Of a DNA stretch of 64,000 nucleotides, positions 1-11,412 are shown in pieces. Source of the stretch: Rugalucina vietnamica (taxonomy: Eukaryota > Mollusca > Bivalvia > Lucinida > Lucinidae); contig OZ024882.1 of assembly GCA_964017185.1 (NCBI GenBank), positions 42,515,431 to 42,579,430 of the forward strand, in the 5' to 3' direction. A model generated the notes under the pieces. It did not search any database and was not told where the DNA came from. It worked only from the letters and a program-made list of their open reading frames with translations. The translations under genes were made by a program, and so were the position numbers. Every line of letters begins with the position of its first letter. The stretch's first letter is position 1.

Positions 1-528
1 TCATGTATGTGTATACCTACTAGTTCCCAAATGGACAGTAAGTTTGTTCATTTAGTTTAAATATCTTTGTATAGTATATTTCTTGGTAGTGTACTTATTA
101 TGAAGCCGAGCCAATTTGTAAGTTGTGGGCTTCTTGTCAGCCATCCCATTGCCCAAAAATGTCATTCCGTTATATTATGTCATTCAAAAAATATCAGTTG
201 TGGTCAAAATATTTGACTTGATCAAGGGGAGGGCATTAACTTATAAAAAGTTTTTGTACAATTTTAAGAGATGAAACTGTTTGAGTTACAAAACACATTT
301 TATGTCTAAATACAATAATAGAATCTTATTTTTCAGTGCATCACACTAATTTTATTCTGTATTTCAAACATTAATTGATACGATAAATATAAACTATATA
401 AATATGATTCTGAATTAAATCTCTAACGGTGCACTTTTGCATTGTGGAGGACCTCCATGCAACAAAATAATAGTTGATGCACGTAAACACATTGCGTCTT
501 AAACGAAAGGGGAAACATTCTGTTCCGC
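1..528. other. AT-rich intergenic stretch, no gene recognised
   Basis: No reading frame with recognisable protein similarity and no clear terminal repeats were seen. The base composition is strongly AT-rich, as in the other spacers of the window. Confidence 0.5.
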
Positions 529-532
529 TTAA

Positions 533-1473
533 GGATGTTCGCTGCCAATGAAAAAGTATTCAAACTTTTTTTCTAACCACTCTTTTTTGATTCCAAAATA
601 CAAAACAAGACATTTGAAAACAAAATAAATATAGGGTAGTGTGCATTTTTTCAAGCTACAGGCCTCTGAATGAGACCTCTGAGCATCATGTTTTAAATTT
701 GGTAAAATTAATTTAATTTTTAATTCTTTGAAACATACCTGTCTTGAACAAACATGCACCTAGAATGCTTTCAAAAGTCCTTATATTTACGTAACGCAGA
801 CTATTTTGGACCAAAAGCATAGAAATATTTGCAACTTGGAGTGGATGACAAAATTTTACGATTCCTTTTTCAACCCTACCCCCATACTTGAAAAGTTGGA
901 AAAAATCAATATTTTGAAATGTGCCAAAATCATATTTGTTGATTCAAACTTTTTCTTGTATTTTCACACAACATAGATTTTGGTAATATTGTTCGAATAA
1001 AAGAAAAAAATATATAGGGTAGTGAGCATATAAGAGAGAACCAACAACTTGAAAATCGCCATTTTCAGCCTTTCTTCGGCTGTTTTGTTTCTAAAAGCCC
1101 ATTTCAAAAAACCACCTAAAATTTTAAAACCAGCACACTAAAGACACAAAGACTGACTTAGAAGACCATGTACACATATACTGCTGCTAAAATAAACATC
1201 AAACTAGCGCAATTAATTTTAAGATGTGTAATATTCAAGTTTGATCTACCCTACCCCCTAAATTTTACTGACAACTAAAATTTTCTGAAAAGTTGCAGAA
1301 AATGGGGTGAAAAAATGAAGTTTCTTAGATTGACAATTTTCATGGCTCATTCAATGCATATCATCAATATGTATCCAAATGTAAAATAGAAAAATATCTG
1401 CAACCGTTTACGAGATATTCAAGAAAAGAAAAACCGGAAGTTCCGAAATGTCAAATGTTAGCAGCGAACATCC
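533..1473. mobile_element. Non-autonomous DNA transposon with TTAA target duplication
   Basis: The left end reads TTAA then GGATGTTCGCTGC; the right end reads GCAGCGAACATCC then TTAA. This gives a perfect 13-bp terminal inverted repeat inside a four-base TTAA duplication (529-532 and 1474-1477). TTAA duplications are known for the piggyBac and Kolobok superfamilies. No transposase similarity is visible inside, so the 941-bp element looks non-autonomous. Two internal direct repeats (TATAGGGTAGTG, near 630 and 1012) are present. The superfamily is inferred from the duplication only. Confidence 0.7.
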
Positions 1474-1674
1474 TTAAATCATTGATCAATGAAATGCGTG
1501 AACGCAATGGCATGTCACCTGTTATTACTGGAATTTTTAGAAACTGGCACGGAATGATTTTGCTTTCTCAAACCAAACTCGTCCATATCTTAGTATTATA
1601 TGCGATAAATTCACGAGATCTGGACAATGCCATTATCAAATTTAAATTGTCAAGATATTGTTAATCTCCAAGGC

Positions 1675-2418
1675 TCTCAGATACCGAAGCCCCCTTTTTA
1701 GATCTACATCTTTCTGTTGCAAATGGATTTGTTTCTTCTAAAATTTATGATAAGCGCGATGACTTTGATTTTGATATAGTAAATTTTCCTTTTTTTGGAT
1801 GGTGACGTTCCTCGTCGTGCTTCTTATGGTGTATACGTTTCGCAACTTATTAGGTTTGCAAGAGTCTGCAATCATGTTACAGACTTCAACGCTCGAAATA
1901 AATGTTTAACGGCAAAACTTCTCCAACAGGGCTATCGGTATCATAAACTTCGAAAAACCTTTTCTAAATTTTATCGTAGACACTATGAATTATTTTCCAA
2001 ATATAATGTTGGGTTAAAGACGCTTTTAAGTGAGGGCCTTTCGGAACCTGAATTTTATGGTGAATTGGTTTACAAATTTAAGAAACTTATAGGAATTAAT
2101 AATTTTTCTTTTCAATTCAGAAAAATCATAACACGTTACAGACGTATAGGTTATAACTTGAATGTTATGCGACAGTCTACATGCTTAGTTTCTAACCCAA
2201 TCATGGTTGATAACTATGCTGCCTTCTTTAATTGCACGCCGGTGGGTTAAGTTAAGGTAACTGAGTGACCACCTATTGGGAAAATAGCTGCTAATTCGGC
2301 TTACGATATGTTTCATGGTATAAGTACCTGATTGTTAGTTTTTTTTCCCACCTCGGTTTTTGGAGTGGGAATCTTTTTCTGATTGCGCCTTTTCCTGATC
2401 TTTGCCTACTTGTACCTT
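1675..2418 (+). pseudogene. Penelope-like element, truncated RT C-terminal part plus 3' tail
   Basis: The translated sequence matches the minus-strand copy at 52602-54495 from the residues SDTEAPFLDLHLSV onward, through a basic region rich in Arg, Lys and Tyr (YRYHKLRKTFSKFYRRHYEL) to NCTPVG. It starts abruptly about 1673, so the RT catalytic motifs are missing. One extra T in the run near 1790 breaks the frame; an open segment of 151 codons follows (1795-2250). After the codons for TPVG it jumps directly to the 3' tail (TAACTGAGTGRCCACCTATTGG to CTACTTGTACC), lacking about 500 bp present in the other copy. It is dead as a gene. Confidence 0.85.
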
Positions 2419-2441
2419 CCTACTTGGTTGTATTTAAGAAA

Positions 2442-2592
2442 TAGATCAGCTCTAACAGTGAATTGCTGAGTAACATATCACTGTTTGGAGGTCAGTTGTA
2501 AAGCAGAGCAAATCACGAGCGCGCAGTGCGTGTAATTTATCTGCGTACAACTGACCGACAAACTCAACAATTCACGCATTAGAGCTGATCTA
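2442..2592. repeat. Short foldback element (hairpin MITE)
   Basis: TAGATCAGCTCTAAC at the left is mirrored by an imperfect GCATTAGAGCTGATCTA at the right. Inside, GGTCAGTTGTA pairs with TACAACTGACC. The roughly 150-bp unit can fold into a long imperfect hairpin, typical of foldback MITEs. No coding capacity. Confidence 0.6.
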
Positions 2593-2597
2593 TTTTG

Positions 2598-2922
2598 ATT
2601 CTAACACACAATAAACGGAATAAAATCATTTTAAACCTTCAGTTTTTTTTAACTTTTCCACCATTGCACTGAAGAAATCCCGCCAAACTTTTGACTGCAT
2701 CGCAAATGTTTACATATGTTTGTTATATTTTGAACGCGTTGAAATGACGTTACACCGTCTAACGTCAAGGTAACGTGACTTATGGGATAGCTGACGTCAT
2801 AATTTAATCAAAATGGCGTCAAAACGGCGCAAAGTAACGTCACGCTAATCCGCCCAGTGATATATCACTCATTATATCACTGCACTTTACCAATGGCTTC
2901 TATAGAAAGGGTGTGTTAGAAT
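2598..2922. repeat. Possible short TIR element with TGACGTCA-like sites
   Basis: ATTCTAACACA at the left is inverted as TGTGTTAGAAT at the right, an 11-bp terminal repeat. Inside are several ACGTCA/TAACGT words and a short palindromic pair of TGATATATCACT-like words near 2862-2880. The terminal repeat is short, so the boundaries are tentative. Confidence 0.35.
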
Positions 2923-2976
2923 TAATATTTGATCATCCTCAAAGTCCCCTTTAAATTGAAACCTGTAACTTCCAAT

Positions 2977-3200
2977 GTACAGTCCCGGTAAAGTTTTAAC
3001 AACATATTTCTCGTTTCTCGGAGGACACTAACCTTTTTTTCTCGGAGAAAGACCGGTAAATTTCTCTTTTCATTAAAATATTTCGCGTTTCATGTATTCC
3101 GATTTCTCCGAGAAACACCGCGAAATTTCACCGCGACCGCAGATATTTACCGGAGAAAACAGGTAAGTCCAGATATTCGCGGAGTTTCTCGGAGAAATAA
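2977..3200 (+). repeat. Repeat family E, copy 1: dense CTCGGAGAAA palindrome motif
   Basis: This stretch is built from many variants of TTTCTCGGAGAAA and its complement TTTCTCCGAGAAA, together with CGCGAAATTTC words. It aligns with the reverse complement of 6419-6642: both begin with GTACA, CTGGTAAA, TTAACAACATATTTC and end with GCGGAGTTTCTCGGAG. It is therefore an interspersed repeat rather than low-complexity DNA. No reading frame is conserved between the copies. Confidence 0.65.
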
Positions 3201-3276
3201 TGTGCACGATTATGAAAATCGACTTTACCTTTAAGTTATTTTTTATAATCCTTTTAAGTATATTAATTAGAAAGAG

Positions 3277-3434
3277 TGATCAGCGCCTTTGTTTCCGCTA
3301 CTCGGATAGTGCTGTTCCCCCTCTCCTTAAATCTAAAATTTCAGGTTCTATCCACCGCCAGCGACTGTACAGGCTGGTATGTGTCAGAACTGGTCGGGAA
3401 CTATGCAGACCGGTTTTCTGACGCCGTGGCTCAG
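3277..3434 (+). repeat. MITE family F, partial copy
   Basis: It begins at the internal GATCAGCGCCTTTG word of the family and ends with GGTTTTCTGACGCCGTGGCTCA, a diverged right terminus. The left half is absent. Compare the fuller copies at 4702-4937 and 23011-23247. Confidence 0.6.
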
Positions 3435-3444
3435 ATAATTAAAG

Positions 3445-3657
3445 TAAAACTGGGATGAACCGGCTTATACATATTTTCTTATTTTTTGCTCTCAACATAA
3501 TTTATGGGTACATGTATTTGTTAGAAGCGCCTCACCGAGGCGGTTCCAACCTGTACCGACAATCAATGTTTAAAGCATAAATATTAAAACTACCATTTAT
3601 TTCCTACTAACTATGAATTTATCCAATTTTGCAGCTGAAAAAAATCTTTTCTTGTTT

Positions 3658-3693
<36 letters not shown>

Positions 3694-3752
3694 TTCATGC
3701 AATATTTAGCGAGGGTGACGCTTTTTGTATATCGCATGGGCAATTTTCGTAA
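3445..3752 (+). repeat. MITE family A, copy 1, expanded by an ATTT microsatellite
   Basis: It carries the family hallmarks in order: AAAACTGGG, the TTTTGCTC word, the central palindrome GCGCCTCACCGAGGCGGTTC, and the right end ATCGCATGGGCAATTTTCGT. About 30 bp of ATTT repeats (3660-3695) lie between the centre and the right end. Confidence 0.65.
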
Positions 3753-4701
3753 TACTACACCCCGGACATCGAATGTAGGGATCCTGGTAGTGGAAGCGGG
3801 CTTCTAACATATCATAAGAAAACCAGTCGATCATGTTAGATTACAACGAACCAAAGAAACAATCAGCGTTTGACATTCCGACTCCATGTAGAAACTGCAT
3901 GTTTAAATATCCTAAACGAAACCAACATAAAACGAAAATATTGCGAATACGAAAGCTAATTTGCGCTTAAACTTAATGTTTGCGTAGAAAGCAGGAACGG
4001 GTTCACTCATTTTGCACGAAAACTAATGCATGGCCTTATATTTTGGTGTCGGTTTTAAAAAATACCGGGACCGTCTACACAAACTATGTATGTGCATTAG
4101 TACTAAAATCACTTTGCAATATTGCTGTTACTAACGTCCTAAAAAAAGAAAAGAATAACCGACATTTTCCCTAATTCAGGCACATTTAAATAAAAGTAAG
4201 ATTTCAGCCTCTCACCTGATGCACTGTGCGAACTATTTAAACAGCGTGTCCAAAACAAATGTGTCTGTAGCATATAATGCATTTTTCTTGTCTAATAATA
4301 TTATTGAGATTTATAGAAGGAGCGAAATAAAAATTTAATACCATTAAAATTTTCGCGACTGAATAAACATGTATATTTGCAATGCTCCACACAAACCGCA
4401 ATCTTGCACAAGAAATAGCATACATGTAAATGTATTTTTAAGGTCAAACTGTCAAATTAATTATCAATCTCTAGTCTAAACGACCAAAACACTTTTCGTT
4501 TCAAAGTACATGTACATGCATATATGCAACTTAACAGTATGGAATTCTTAAGAAATCTTTAGAAGTGAATGAAACCTCCCCTTCAGAAAGCGCTTCTGCC
4601 ATTATTGTCTGTGATGTTATAAAGAAATTATGCCATATAACTTTCAAATCCGTGGAATAAAATAAGAATGGAAACTAAAAACTTATTACTCAAGAATGAT
4701 T
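3753..4701. other. Intergenic, nothing recognised
   Basis: There are only short chance reading frames, with no protein similarity I can name. I saw no terminal repeats. Confidence 0.4.
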
Positions 4702-4937
4702 TGAGCCGCCTCATGACAAAACAAACAATCTGCATATGCGAAACCAAAGGCGCTGATCAGCTTCGCCGTATCTACGAAGCTGATCAGCGCCCTTGTTTAC
4801 GCCATACGGAAAGTACGATTCGTCTGCTTTCTAAATCCAGAATTTCCAGCCTCTAGCCAACTTCTGTGCTTGAACAGCCTGGTTTGTGTCGGACCTGTTC
4901 GAAAACCACATTGTTGGTTTTCTCACGAGACGGCTCA
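4702..4937. repeat. MITE family F, full-length copy
   Basis: The left end TGAGCCGCCTCATGA is inverted at the right as TCACGAGACGGCTCA. The centre is a strong palindrome, GGCGCTGATCAGCTTCG facing CGAAGCTGATCAGCGCC. Length about 236 bp. At least seven more full or partial copies lie in this window. There is no coding capacity; the reading frames seen here are chance. Confidence 0.75.
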
Positions 4938-5690
4938 TTTTTAATGATGCATGTTCGTCAATAAATTTAGGTGATTTACAAAGCCGTCAGTTGGGATGAA
5001 GTCATATGACAGTGTTTGCTTCACGGTCGGTATTATTTATTTGCTTGATTTTATATTTCACTTTACGGTAGACAGTTTTCTAATCATGCGAAGGAGCAGT
5101 GTCATCAAGTACACATGCATGCTGAAACACACCTCCTGGTGATTCTGTCTCCCCCACTCTACAAGTATGCCACATAAGTCAACAGTAATTTCTGTAAGTT
5201 TTGTTGACTATTTTTGTTGTTAAAACCATGCATGGATTAGGGCGAAAGGGTATCAATATTGGCGATCCCATAAGTTCATGATTTAAACGGCTTTGTGGTT
5301 TTTCATGGAAAATAACTTTTTTTACGAAAATTCCTTCCTCCTACATGTAGGTTCGATATAATACGTACCATTATACATGTACGAGTGGTCAAATCATTTG
5401 TGTTTTATATTGAGCCATAATCTTAATATGTGATCACGGTTAGTACATGCACGTTAACAGCTTACCAAGTAATGCTGGCGGACGACTAAGGTACGAAAAT
5501 TTAATAAGACTGGCCGCAGTGGTCTTAAAGCTAGTGTGCTTGCTTCGCAAAGAAAAAGTTGCGGCCGGTATATTCTTGTCATTTTGATGGCCCGTGTTTA
5601 TCCTGACATGCATGCAATAAAAGCAAACAGCCTATTAAATCATTGCTACTGTACAGAATTGAATACCTTCGATCAAATGTTATTCATTTC
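4938..5690. other. Intergenic, nothing recognised
   Basis: AT-rich, without a supported gene or clear repeat boundaries. Confidence 0.4.
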
Positions 5691-5954
5691 GAAAACTTGC
5701 CCATGCAGTATACATGTATAGAGATTTTTTTCGAAAGCAAAATTGAAAATTTCATGGAAACTTTTTGACATCTTAATAATTTTGCTCAAAACATTGATTG
5801 TACGCCTTAGCACCGTATCCCCGAGGCGGTTCTACCTAATACTCACAATATGTTGATCAAAAATAAGAACAATAGGTATACATGACCCCTGCAAACCCCA
5901 GATTTTGTACATGAAAGTGGGGTGTAAGGGAGTACACATTTCACGGACATGTTT
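5691..5954 (-). repeat. MITE family A, copy 2 (reverse)
   Basis: It starts with GAAAACTTGCCCATGCAGTATACA, the reverse complement of the family right end. It runs through a decayed centre (CCCCGAGGCGGTTCTA) and ends with GGACATGTTTTCC, the reversed left end. Confidence 0.7.
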
Positions 5955-6024
5955 TCCTGGATACTGATTATCCATATGTTCACTGGAAGTGTGATTATTT
6001 CATTATTTGTCGGAAAGGACTATG

Positions 6025-6250
6025 CTCAAGCTACGAATATCTAATAACGCCCTTAAATATTAAGTGAGTTTCGCATCCATTCTTATGTTCAAAGATCGGG
6101 TAATCGTAGATGGTGTGAAACAAAACACATTAAATATGGACACTGCTCAAGCTACGAATACCTAATGACGCCCTTAAATATTAAATGAGTTTCGCATCCA
6201 TTCTAATGTTCAAAGATCGGGTAATAGTAGATGGTGTGAAACAAAACACA
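6025..6250. repeat. Tandem duplication, 2 units of 121 bp
   Basis: CTCAAGCTACGAATA occurs at 6025 and again at 6146. The 105 bp or so after each start are nearly identical, ending in GATGGTGTGAAACAAAACACA. Only a few substitutions separate the units, so the duplication is fairly recent. Confidence 0.85.
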
Positions 6251-6418
6251 GGTGATAAAGGTCTTTATAAAATTTAATGTAAACAAAACATCAAATATGG
6301 ATTATAATCCATCTAAACAAATACGTAATATCCGTAAGTTACATACTTGAAAAAACTTAAATTTAAATGTTTTATATTTATTCAAAAATGATCATACATG
6401 TACTCATTTTCAAAATTC

Positions 6419-6642
6419 CTCCGAGAAACTCCGCGAAACCGACATTGATCGACAAATCAAGGTTATTGCCTTTCTCGGAGAAACACCCAGAAATTTCACC
6501 GAGAAACACCGAGGAATTTCGCGCAGACGATTTTGTCTACCTGGCTTATTTCGCGGTGTTTCTCCGAGAAATGAAAATTTCGCGTTTGCCATGGTTGCGG
6601 AGAAACGCGAAATATGTTGTTTTAATTTTACCAGGAGTGTAC
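6419..6642 (-). repeat. Repeat family E, copy 2 (reverse)
   Basis: This is the reverse complement of the 2977-3200 repeat. It has five or more CTCCGAGAAA/CTCGGAGAAA words and ends with ATATGTTGTTTTAATTTTACCAGGAGTGTAC. A 145-codon open frame runs through it but is not conserved in copy 1, so I treat it as chance. Confidence 0.65.
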
Positions 6643-6944
6643 ATTACAAGTAGACCAATAACTATTAACAATAAAAATAAAACACGCTATGTAAGATATG
6701 AACCATACGTTGAACCGTTTAAGCAGCGTGTTTTAAATAACTCATTTTTGTGTCGATTATTGTTCATACATTTTATATACATAATGAAACAGATAATATG
6801 TTAAATTCAGATATGTGGATGGTAAACGATAGGGAAATAGCTGCTTTCTCGGCTCAACGCGTTCTCTTTGAACCAGCATCGGATTGTTTTTGTTGTTGTT
6901 GTTTCACCATGCCTTTTAGGATAGGTATTTGGTTCAACATCACT

Positions 6945-7180
6945 AAAACATGTCCATGTAATGTATACCCCCTTGAACTCCACCTTTTATATAGCAAAAC
7001 TGGGGTATACTGGGGTATACCTACTTTTCTTAATTTTGCTCCAAAACAAAGATTGTGGGTACTCGTTAGAACCTCCTCTTTGTTTTGAAAAAAAATAAGA
7101 AAAATATCAAATTTCTCAGTTGAAAATTTTCAATTTTCAAAGCTAAAAAAATCTCTGTTTATTGCATGGGCATGTTTTCG
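6945..7180 (+). repeat. MITE family A, copy 3
   Basis: The left end is AAAACATGTCCATGTAATGTATACCCCC and the right end ATTGCATGGGCATGTTTTCG; these are imperfect inverted repeats of each other. The central palindrome is mostly deleted here. GGGGTATACT is duplicated at about 7002-7020. Confidence 0.75.
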
Positions 7181-7841
7181 TGGTTACAGTTTCTGATGTA
7201 TTTTGTTTTTAATTTAAGCTTATATGCTACATGTACTTAACCTGATAGACATCCGTTTTAGAAAAAAAGTGAATCTCTCTCTCTTTGTTGGCTACTGCCC
7301 ATATTTATTTCTGAACTGAATACATTCTGTGTAGGCGTCTTTTTATGCACATGAAACAAATTCAAAACTCGGAGACATTGAAGTTGACATTTACGGCTAT
7401 GCAAATTAAGACATGAATATTACGGTTGCGTGCAAAACCCTTATTCACCGATTTGAAATGGAAAATTTGCATAAGTCTGACATAACTCTTGATCTTCGGT
7501 TTTTGTGCCCACGTTACATTTTTCATGCATATGCATGAACTGATAGATCTAATTTGTTATAATAAACAAATCAACAGGTCAGTCCTGAGCTTTCTAGACA
7601 AATAGATAAAGCAAAACTGAAACTAAAAAATGGTCATGGCGACAGACAAATGGTGGGGTTCAGGGCCCCGTAAATAGAGTTTCGACAAAAACACTATAAA
7701 CACGAGTAGCAACCCACTAATATGATCTTGCAAACTAAGCAATATTGCCGTGGCTCATAGTTACTGTAACAGATAACGTTTACTTTTTTAAAACGGAAGC
7801 ATGTCAAAAATAGTTTCTATTGATCCAGAATAGGATATATA
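7181..7841. other. Intergenic, nothing recognised
   Basis: AT-rich spacer. Weak similarity to 22440-22570 around TTATGCACRTGAAA suggests remains of an older repeat, but I could not place its ends. Confidence 0.35.
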
Positions 7842-8808
7842 CGAGGGGAAAGCAAAATGTTCGTGGACTTTCTTAATAACTTTTATAATTGACGTCCGAT
7901 TGTTTTCGTATTTTCACAAGTGTGATAATTGTCTATTTTCGACATTCATGTAAAATGTTATTTGTCGAATCTTATTTTTGATTGGTCAGATTACATCGAC
8001 AAAGACGTGGGGTTTGCTACCCCGGAGCACGCCGTAAAATCTCTGTTTACGTGTTTATAAATATAAAAATATTTTAAAAAATGACATTTCTAAATCTCCT
8101 TAAATGATGGAAATATTGATAATGATGTAATTCGGCTTGAAATGTGAAATTGCAGTTCTCGCATTCGAAAGACAACGCTACAGCGACACTTTTTGAAAGA
8201 CAAGGCTAAGCAAAAATAAACTTGCACATCGATAGAATTTGTGCGAGACTTCCGAAGAAAACCTACAGAAACGTCTGATTTGTTACAAACAGCTAGAGAC
8301 ACATCAGAACTGAAGCATACAACAGTGTTCAATGATGTGCAAAGTGTTAGTCACAACAAAATAGCTGTTAAAACAACAAGTAAGCACAAAAATCTATGCG
8401 AACAACTTTAACGTCATGGCATGCCCCGTATAATCCTAGCGTCTGTCGCAGAAATTGTCATAAAAACTTAATTTTTCTAGCGATTTGCCTTAAACTTTCT
8501 ACTGTAATCCTTCACGGATGGGGAATAAATATATGAACATTTGCTTGAAGTCGAATGAGAAATAATGTTTTATAGGAACTTTTGACTCGGCCAGCGTATA
8601 CAGAAAACCCGTTGGCAAATGACGTTAACGTCTTGGCGTGTTCCGGGTAGCGCTAACACGCATCAAACGATGTTTATCAAGCGATTTGTCTGAAACTTTC
8701 TATGCTTGTTTGTATTAAACTGATTGCAAACATACGGTAATTTCTGAGAAATCGCATATATACTTTTGATTTTACTGAAAAAGTCCACGAACTTTTTGCT
8801 TCCCCTCG
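7842..8808. mobile_element. Mariner-like non-autonomous TIR element
   Basis: The left end is TA then CGAGGGGAAAGCAAAATGTTCG; the right end is GAACTTTTTGCTTCCCCTCG then TA. The inverted repeats extend through GTGGACTTT on each side. The TA duplication and a CGAGGGG terminus fit Tc1/mariner-type elements. The 967-bp interior has no intact transposase. An 80-codon minus-strand frame (8090-8332) is not convincingly similar to any transposase. Two related segments near 8410-8530 and 8630-8720 (ACGTC then GGC..G, later TTGCCT/TTGTCT with AAACTTTCTA) look like an old internal duplication. Confidence 0.7.
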
Positions 8809-8904
8809 TAATAAGAAAAAAAGATCGTTTCATACGCTGTCATAACCATGATAATTTGTGGAAATCGCACTCAAGTTGTATAATTTTAAACGATGACTCT
8901 TTTC

Positions 8905-9062
8905 CAGACAATTACACCAAACAACTGACTCTGGGAGTCATAAAATTGGTGATTATTCATTCAGTATACGTTTCCCAGTATTGCATATCTTTAAACAACA
9001 ATAAATGCCTACGTTGTATTGTTACTGATTCCGATTTATTGTAGCTTTTATGCCTGTTTTGC
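8905..9062. repeat. Interspersed repeat G, copy 1
   Basis: It aligns with 22858-23007: both carry ACAACT.AC.CTGGGAGT, TAAAAT.GGTGATTATTCATTC and GATTTATTGTAG.TTTTATGCCTG. The element type is unknown. Confidence 0.6.
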
Positions 9063-9356
9063 AAAATGTCTTCGCCTGACGGTGTTAAATTTGGTGTAAA
9101 ATGTCGATATGGAGAAGCGGAATAATAAATGATATGAATATTTAACAGTGTCTTGTATACTAGTTTTGCGTCAGATCTTGCGAAACTGAAAAAAGGAGTG
9201 TGTTTCAGCGTATGACTAAATTTAAAGTATAATCATATGAATACTGTCAAAAATTGTCTACCATATGTAACAACTGTTAGTGTTAGGAGCAGCAAGCCTT
9301 TAAAATATTTTAGTAAAACTAAATGAATGCACTGTTTTTGCTTGAAGTTAATTATA

Positions 9357-10373
9357 CTCAACAAAAACGTTAAGGAAAATATGTATGAGCGCCTTGTTAC
9401 AACCGTTATATTTCATGAAATGTAAAATCTATATTATTATGAAGCGTATTTTGATCTTTCAAATGAGTGCTTATTTCAGATGATGACACTTACAAAAGCT
9501 TTAAAAATCAATTTCAAAGTTGACTGGTCTCCCCTCTGTGTTTCACAAATTGTCATATTTTTCGTTTTGTGTATCAATTGGCACTGGATCCTTTCACACA
9601 ATAACCATGTCTCCAGAGACACATTTTCTCATGAACAGCTGGACAGTGCACACCATGATGTGAGCAGACATGTTGTTAAGCATTTCCAGCACCTGCACCA
9701 TTGATGGTACCAGGAGGACAATGTCAGATGAAATCGCCCCAGTATCACCCAAGATTACCTACGTCGGAACAACGTTGTGGTCAAGGACTAGGCAAGCCAC
9801 CCAACCAGACATGCCCCCAACTGAACAAGTGTTTCACATCCGGGGACAGCAAGGTGTGGTCTTGTGTGGAATACTGGCAGCAAATACTCTCCAGGCTCTT
9901 GCTGTGATGCTTCAGGGGTAATGGAGGCTAATTTGCCAGCACCAAATTCGGCATATTGTTGGTCAGATTAAAGAATTGCCGGTTGGCTATGGTGCTTTGC
10001 AGCCTGATATTGCCATCTAGGAAATGACGCTGATGCAGGAAAAGCAGCATGACAAGCCTCAAGATCTTGTCTTGTACACTGATCTGTTGTCATGAGAAAA
10101 CTTGTCTTCAAAGTCTATGCTTTTAAGGCAAGAGTCTACATTGGCACTTTTTCCTCAAACCAAACAAAATTGCAATTTTGTGACAACTGGATTGACGACT
10201 AGTCAACTTTGACATTGTTTTTCTCAGCCACTGCCGATGCTACAAGTTCAAATGAGGCATCATCGAAAAGATAAAGTGGCACTTTATAAACACTCTAGTT
10301 TGAATTTCTAACTTTTTACTAGATTTATTGCAATAAGCACTTGAACACATTTTCCTTATTTTGTTCTGTTGAG
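9357..10373 (+). mobile_element. 1-kb TIR element, TA-flanked (pair member 1)
   Basis: The left end is TA then CTCAACAAAAACGTTAAGG; the right end is TTATTTTGTTCTGTTGAG then TA. The inverted termini, about 25 bp with related subterminal sequence, and the TA duplication point to the Tc1/mariner group. The interior is homologous, in the opposite direction, to 11413-12446: both share the words GTCTGGTTGGG/CCACCAGACATG, GTGTTTCACATCCGGGGACAGCAAG and the AGACACATTTTCTCATGAACAGCTG region. Open frames of 60-83 codons overlap here, but I recognise no transposase motif, so the source family is unknown. Confidence 0.7.
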
Positions 10374-10388
10374 TATATTAAACAAGAC

Positions 10389-10443
10389 GAAAAAAAAAAA
10401 GAAAAAAAAAAAGAAAAAAAAAAAAAAAAAAAAAAGAAAAGAA
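10389..10443. repeat. A-rich simple repeat
   Basis: About 55 bp of A runs broken by single G residues. It lies just outside the right end of the 9357-10373 element. Confidence 0.9.
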
Positions 10444-10574
10444 AACTGAAGACATTCAGTCCCAAAACTGTACTTTTTTACACATGAAAAAACAAAACAC
10501 AACCCTTCCGTAATTCAATCTTCATCAGTAATAGTCTAGAGCGCCTAATATAGTTCGCCTTTCTGGAACAATTC

Positions 10575-10760
10575 GCTTGAGACATATTATAATGGAATAG
10601 ACTTAATCCGTTTAATGTTCCGTATTGCTATCCGTTTAAAATCGCTATTTCTAGATTCTGAATTTGACTAGACAACATAAGTTTAAGAAAAGTATTATCT
10701 ATTTTTGGACGATTTTAATTAAAACTGACGATGCTCGTATAATTTGACTGAATACATTGC
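10575..10760 (+). repeat. Interspersed repeat C, copy 1
   Basis: It shares TAGACTTAATCC, TTCCGTATTGCTATCCGTTT, TCGCTATTTCTAGAT and GACTAGACAAC with 25795-25980, and more weakly with 45890-46080. No conserved protein is apparent. Confidence 0.65.
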
Positions 10761-11412
10761 CTTCGAAATGGTATTCCTAAAGCCAGACGTGCATAATGGA
10801 AGGTTAAAAAAGAACTGGCGTAACTAAATATTGAAAAGTCTTTTTGCACCGCATTTATAACGTGAGTTTTCATTCGAAACGTTATATTGTGTGGCATGAA
10901 GCATCAAGTTACGTTCGAAAACATTATTTTAGCGCCTTTTATCAATATTATACAAAATTATATCGGTGGTTTTGGAGCAAAGACGACGTCGCGCGTAAAA
11001 TGTACTGACTTTGGCAACTTATACATATACCTTATACGTTTGGCACATGGTTATGATAAGAAAACGAATGCAGTAGCTAGAACTTTCTCGTTAACTTGTG
11101 GTTGCCAGATATCACTAAAGAACACCAGTCTTTAGGAAAATTTAACCGTGAAGCTTGGCTTTGTTTGTCTAACGACGCATCAAAGCTGATGGGTAATTAG
11201 CGTCTAAAAATTAGAATGAATTGGAATCGTATAAACTGTGAACGGTACAGAAATGTGAACAGAACGGTATGTGAATCGAGAAAATATACAATTAGAAAGC
11301 GAGTGTTAAAAAAATACATTTTATATTGTCATCAATGCATTTTTGCTCGAGCATTTGATGATTTTTATGGCTGATATTTCCAAAACAAGGCCAGATAGGT
11401 ATTGAATTCTTA

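Noticed and set aside
2200-2270. Spliced retrocopy of the Penelope-like element
   Set aside because: The missing 500 bp does not begin with GT and end with AG at the observed joint; simple deletion explains it.
6367-6804. 145-codon frame over the CTCGGAGAAA repeat
   Set aside because: It is made of repeat-derived Arg/Glu-rich peptide and is not open in the second copy at 2977-3200.
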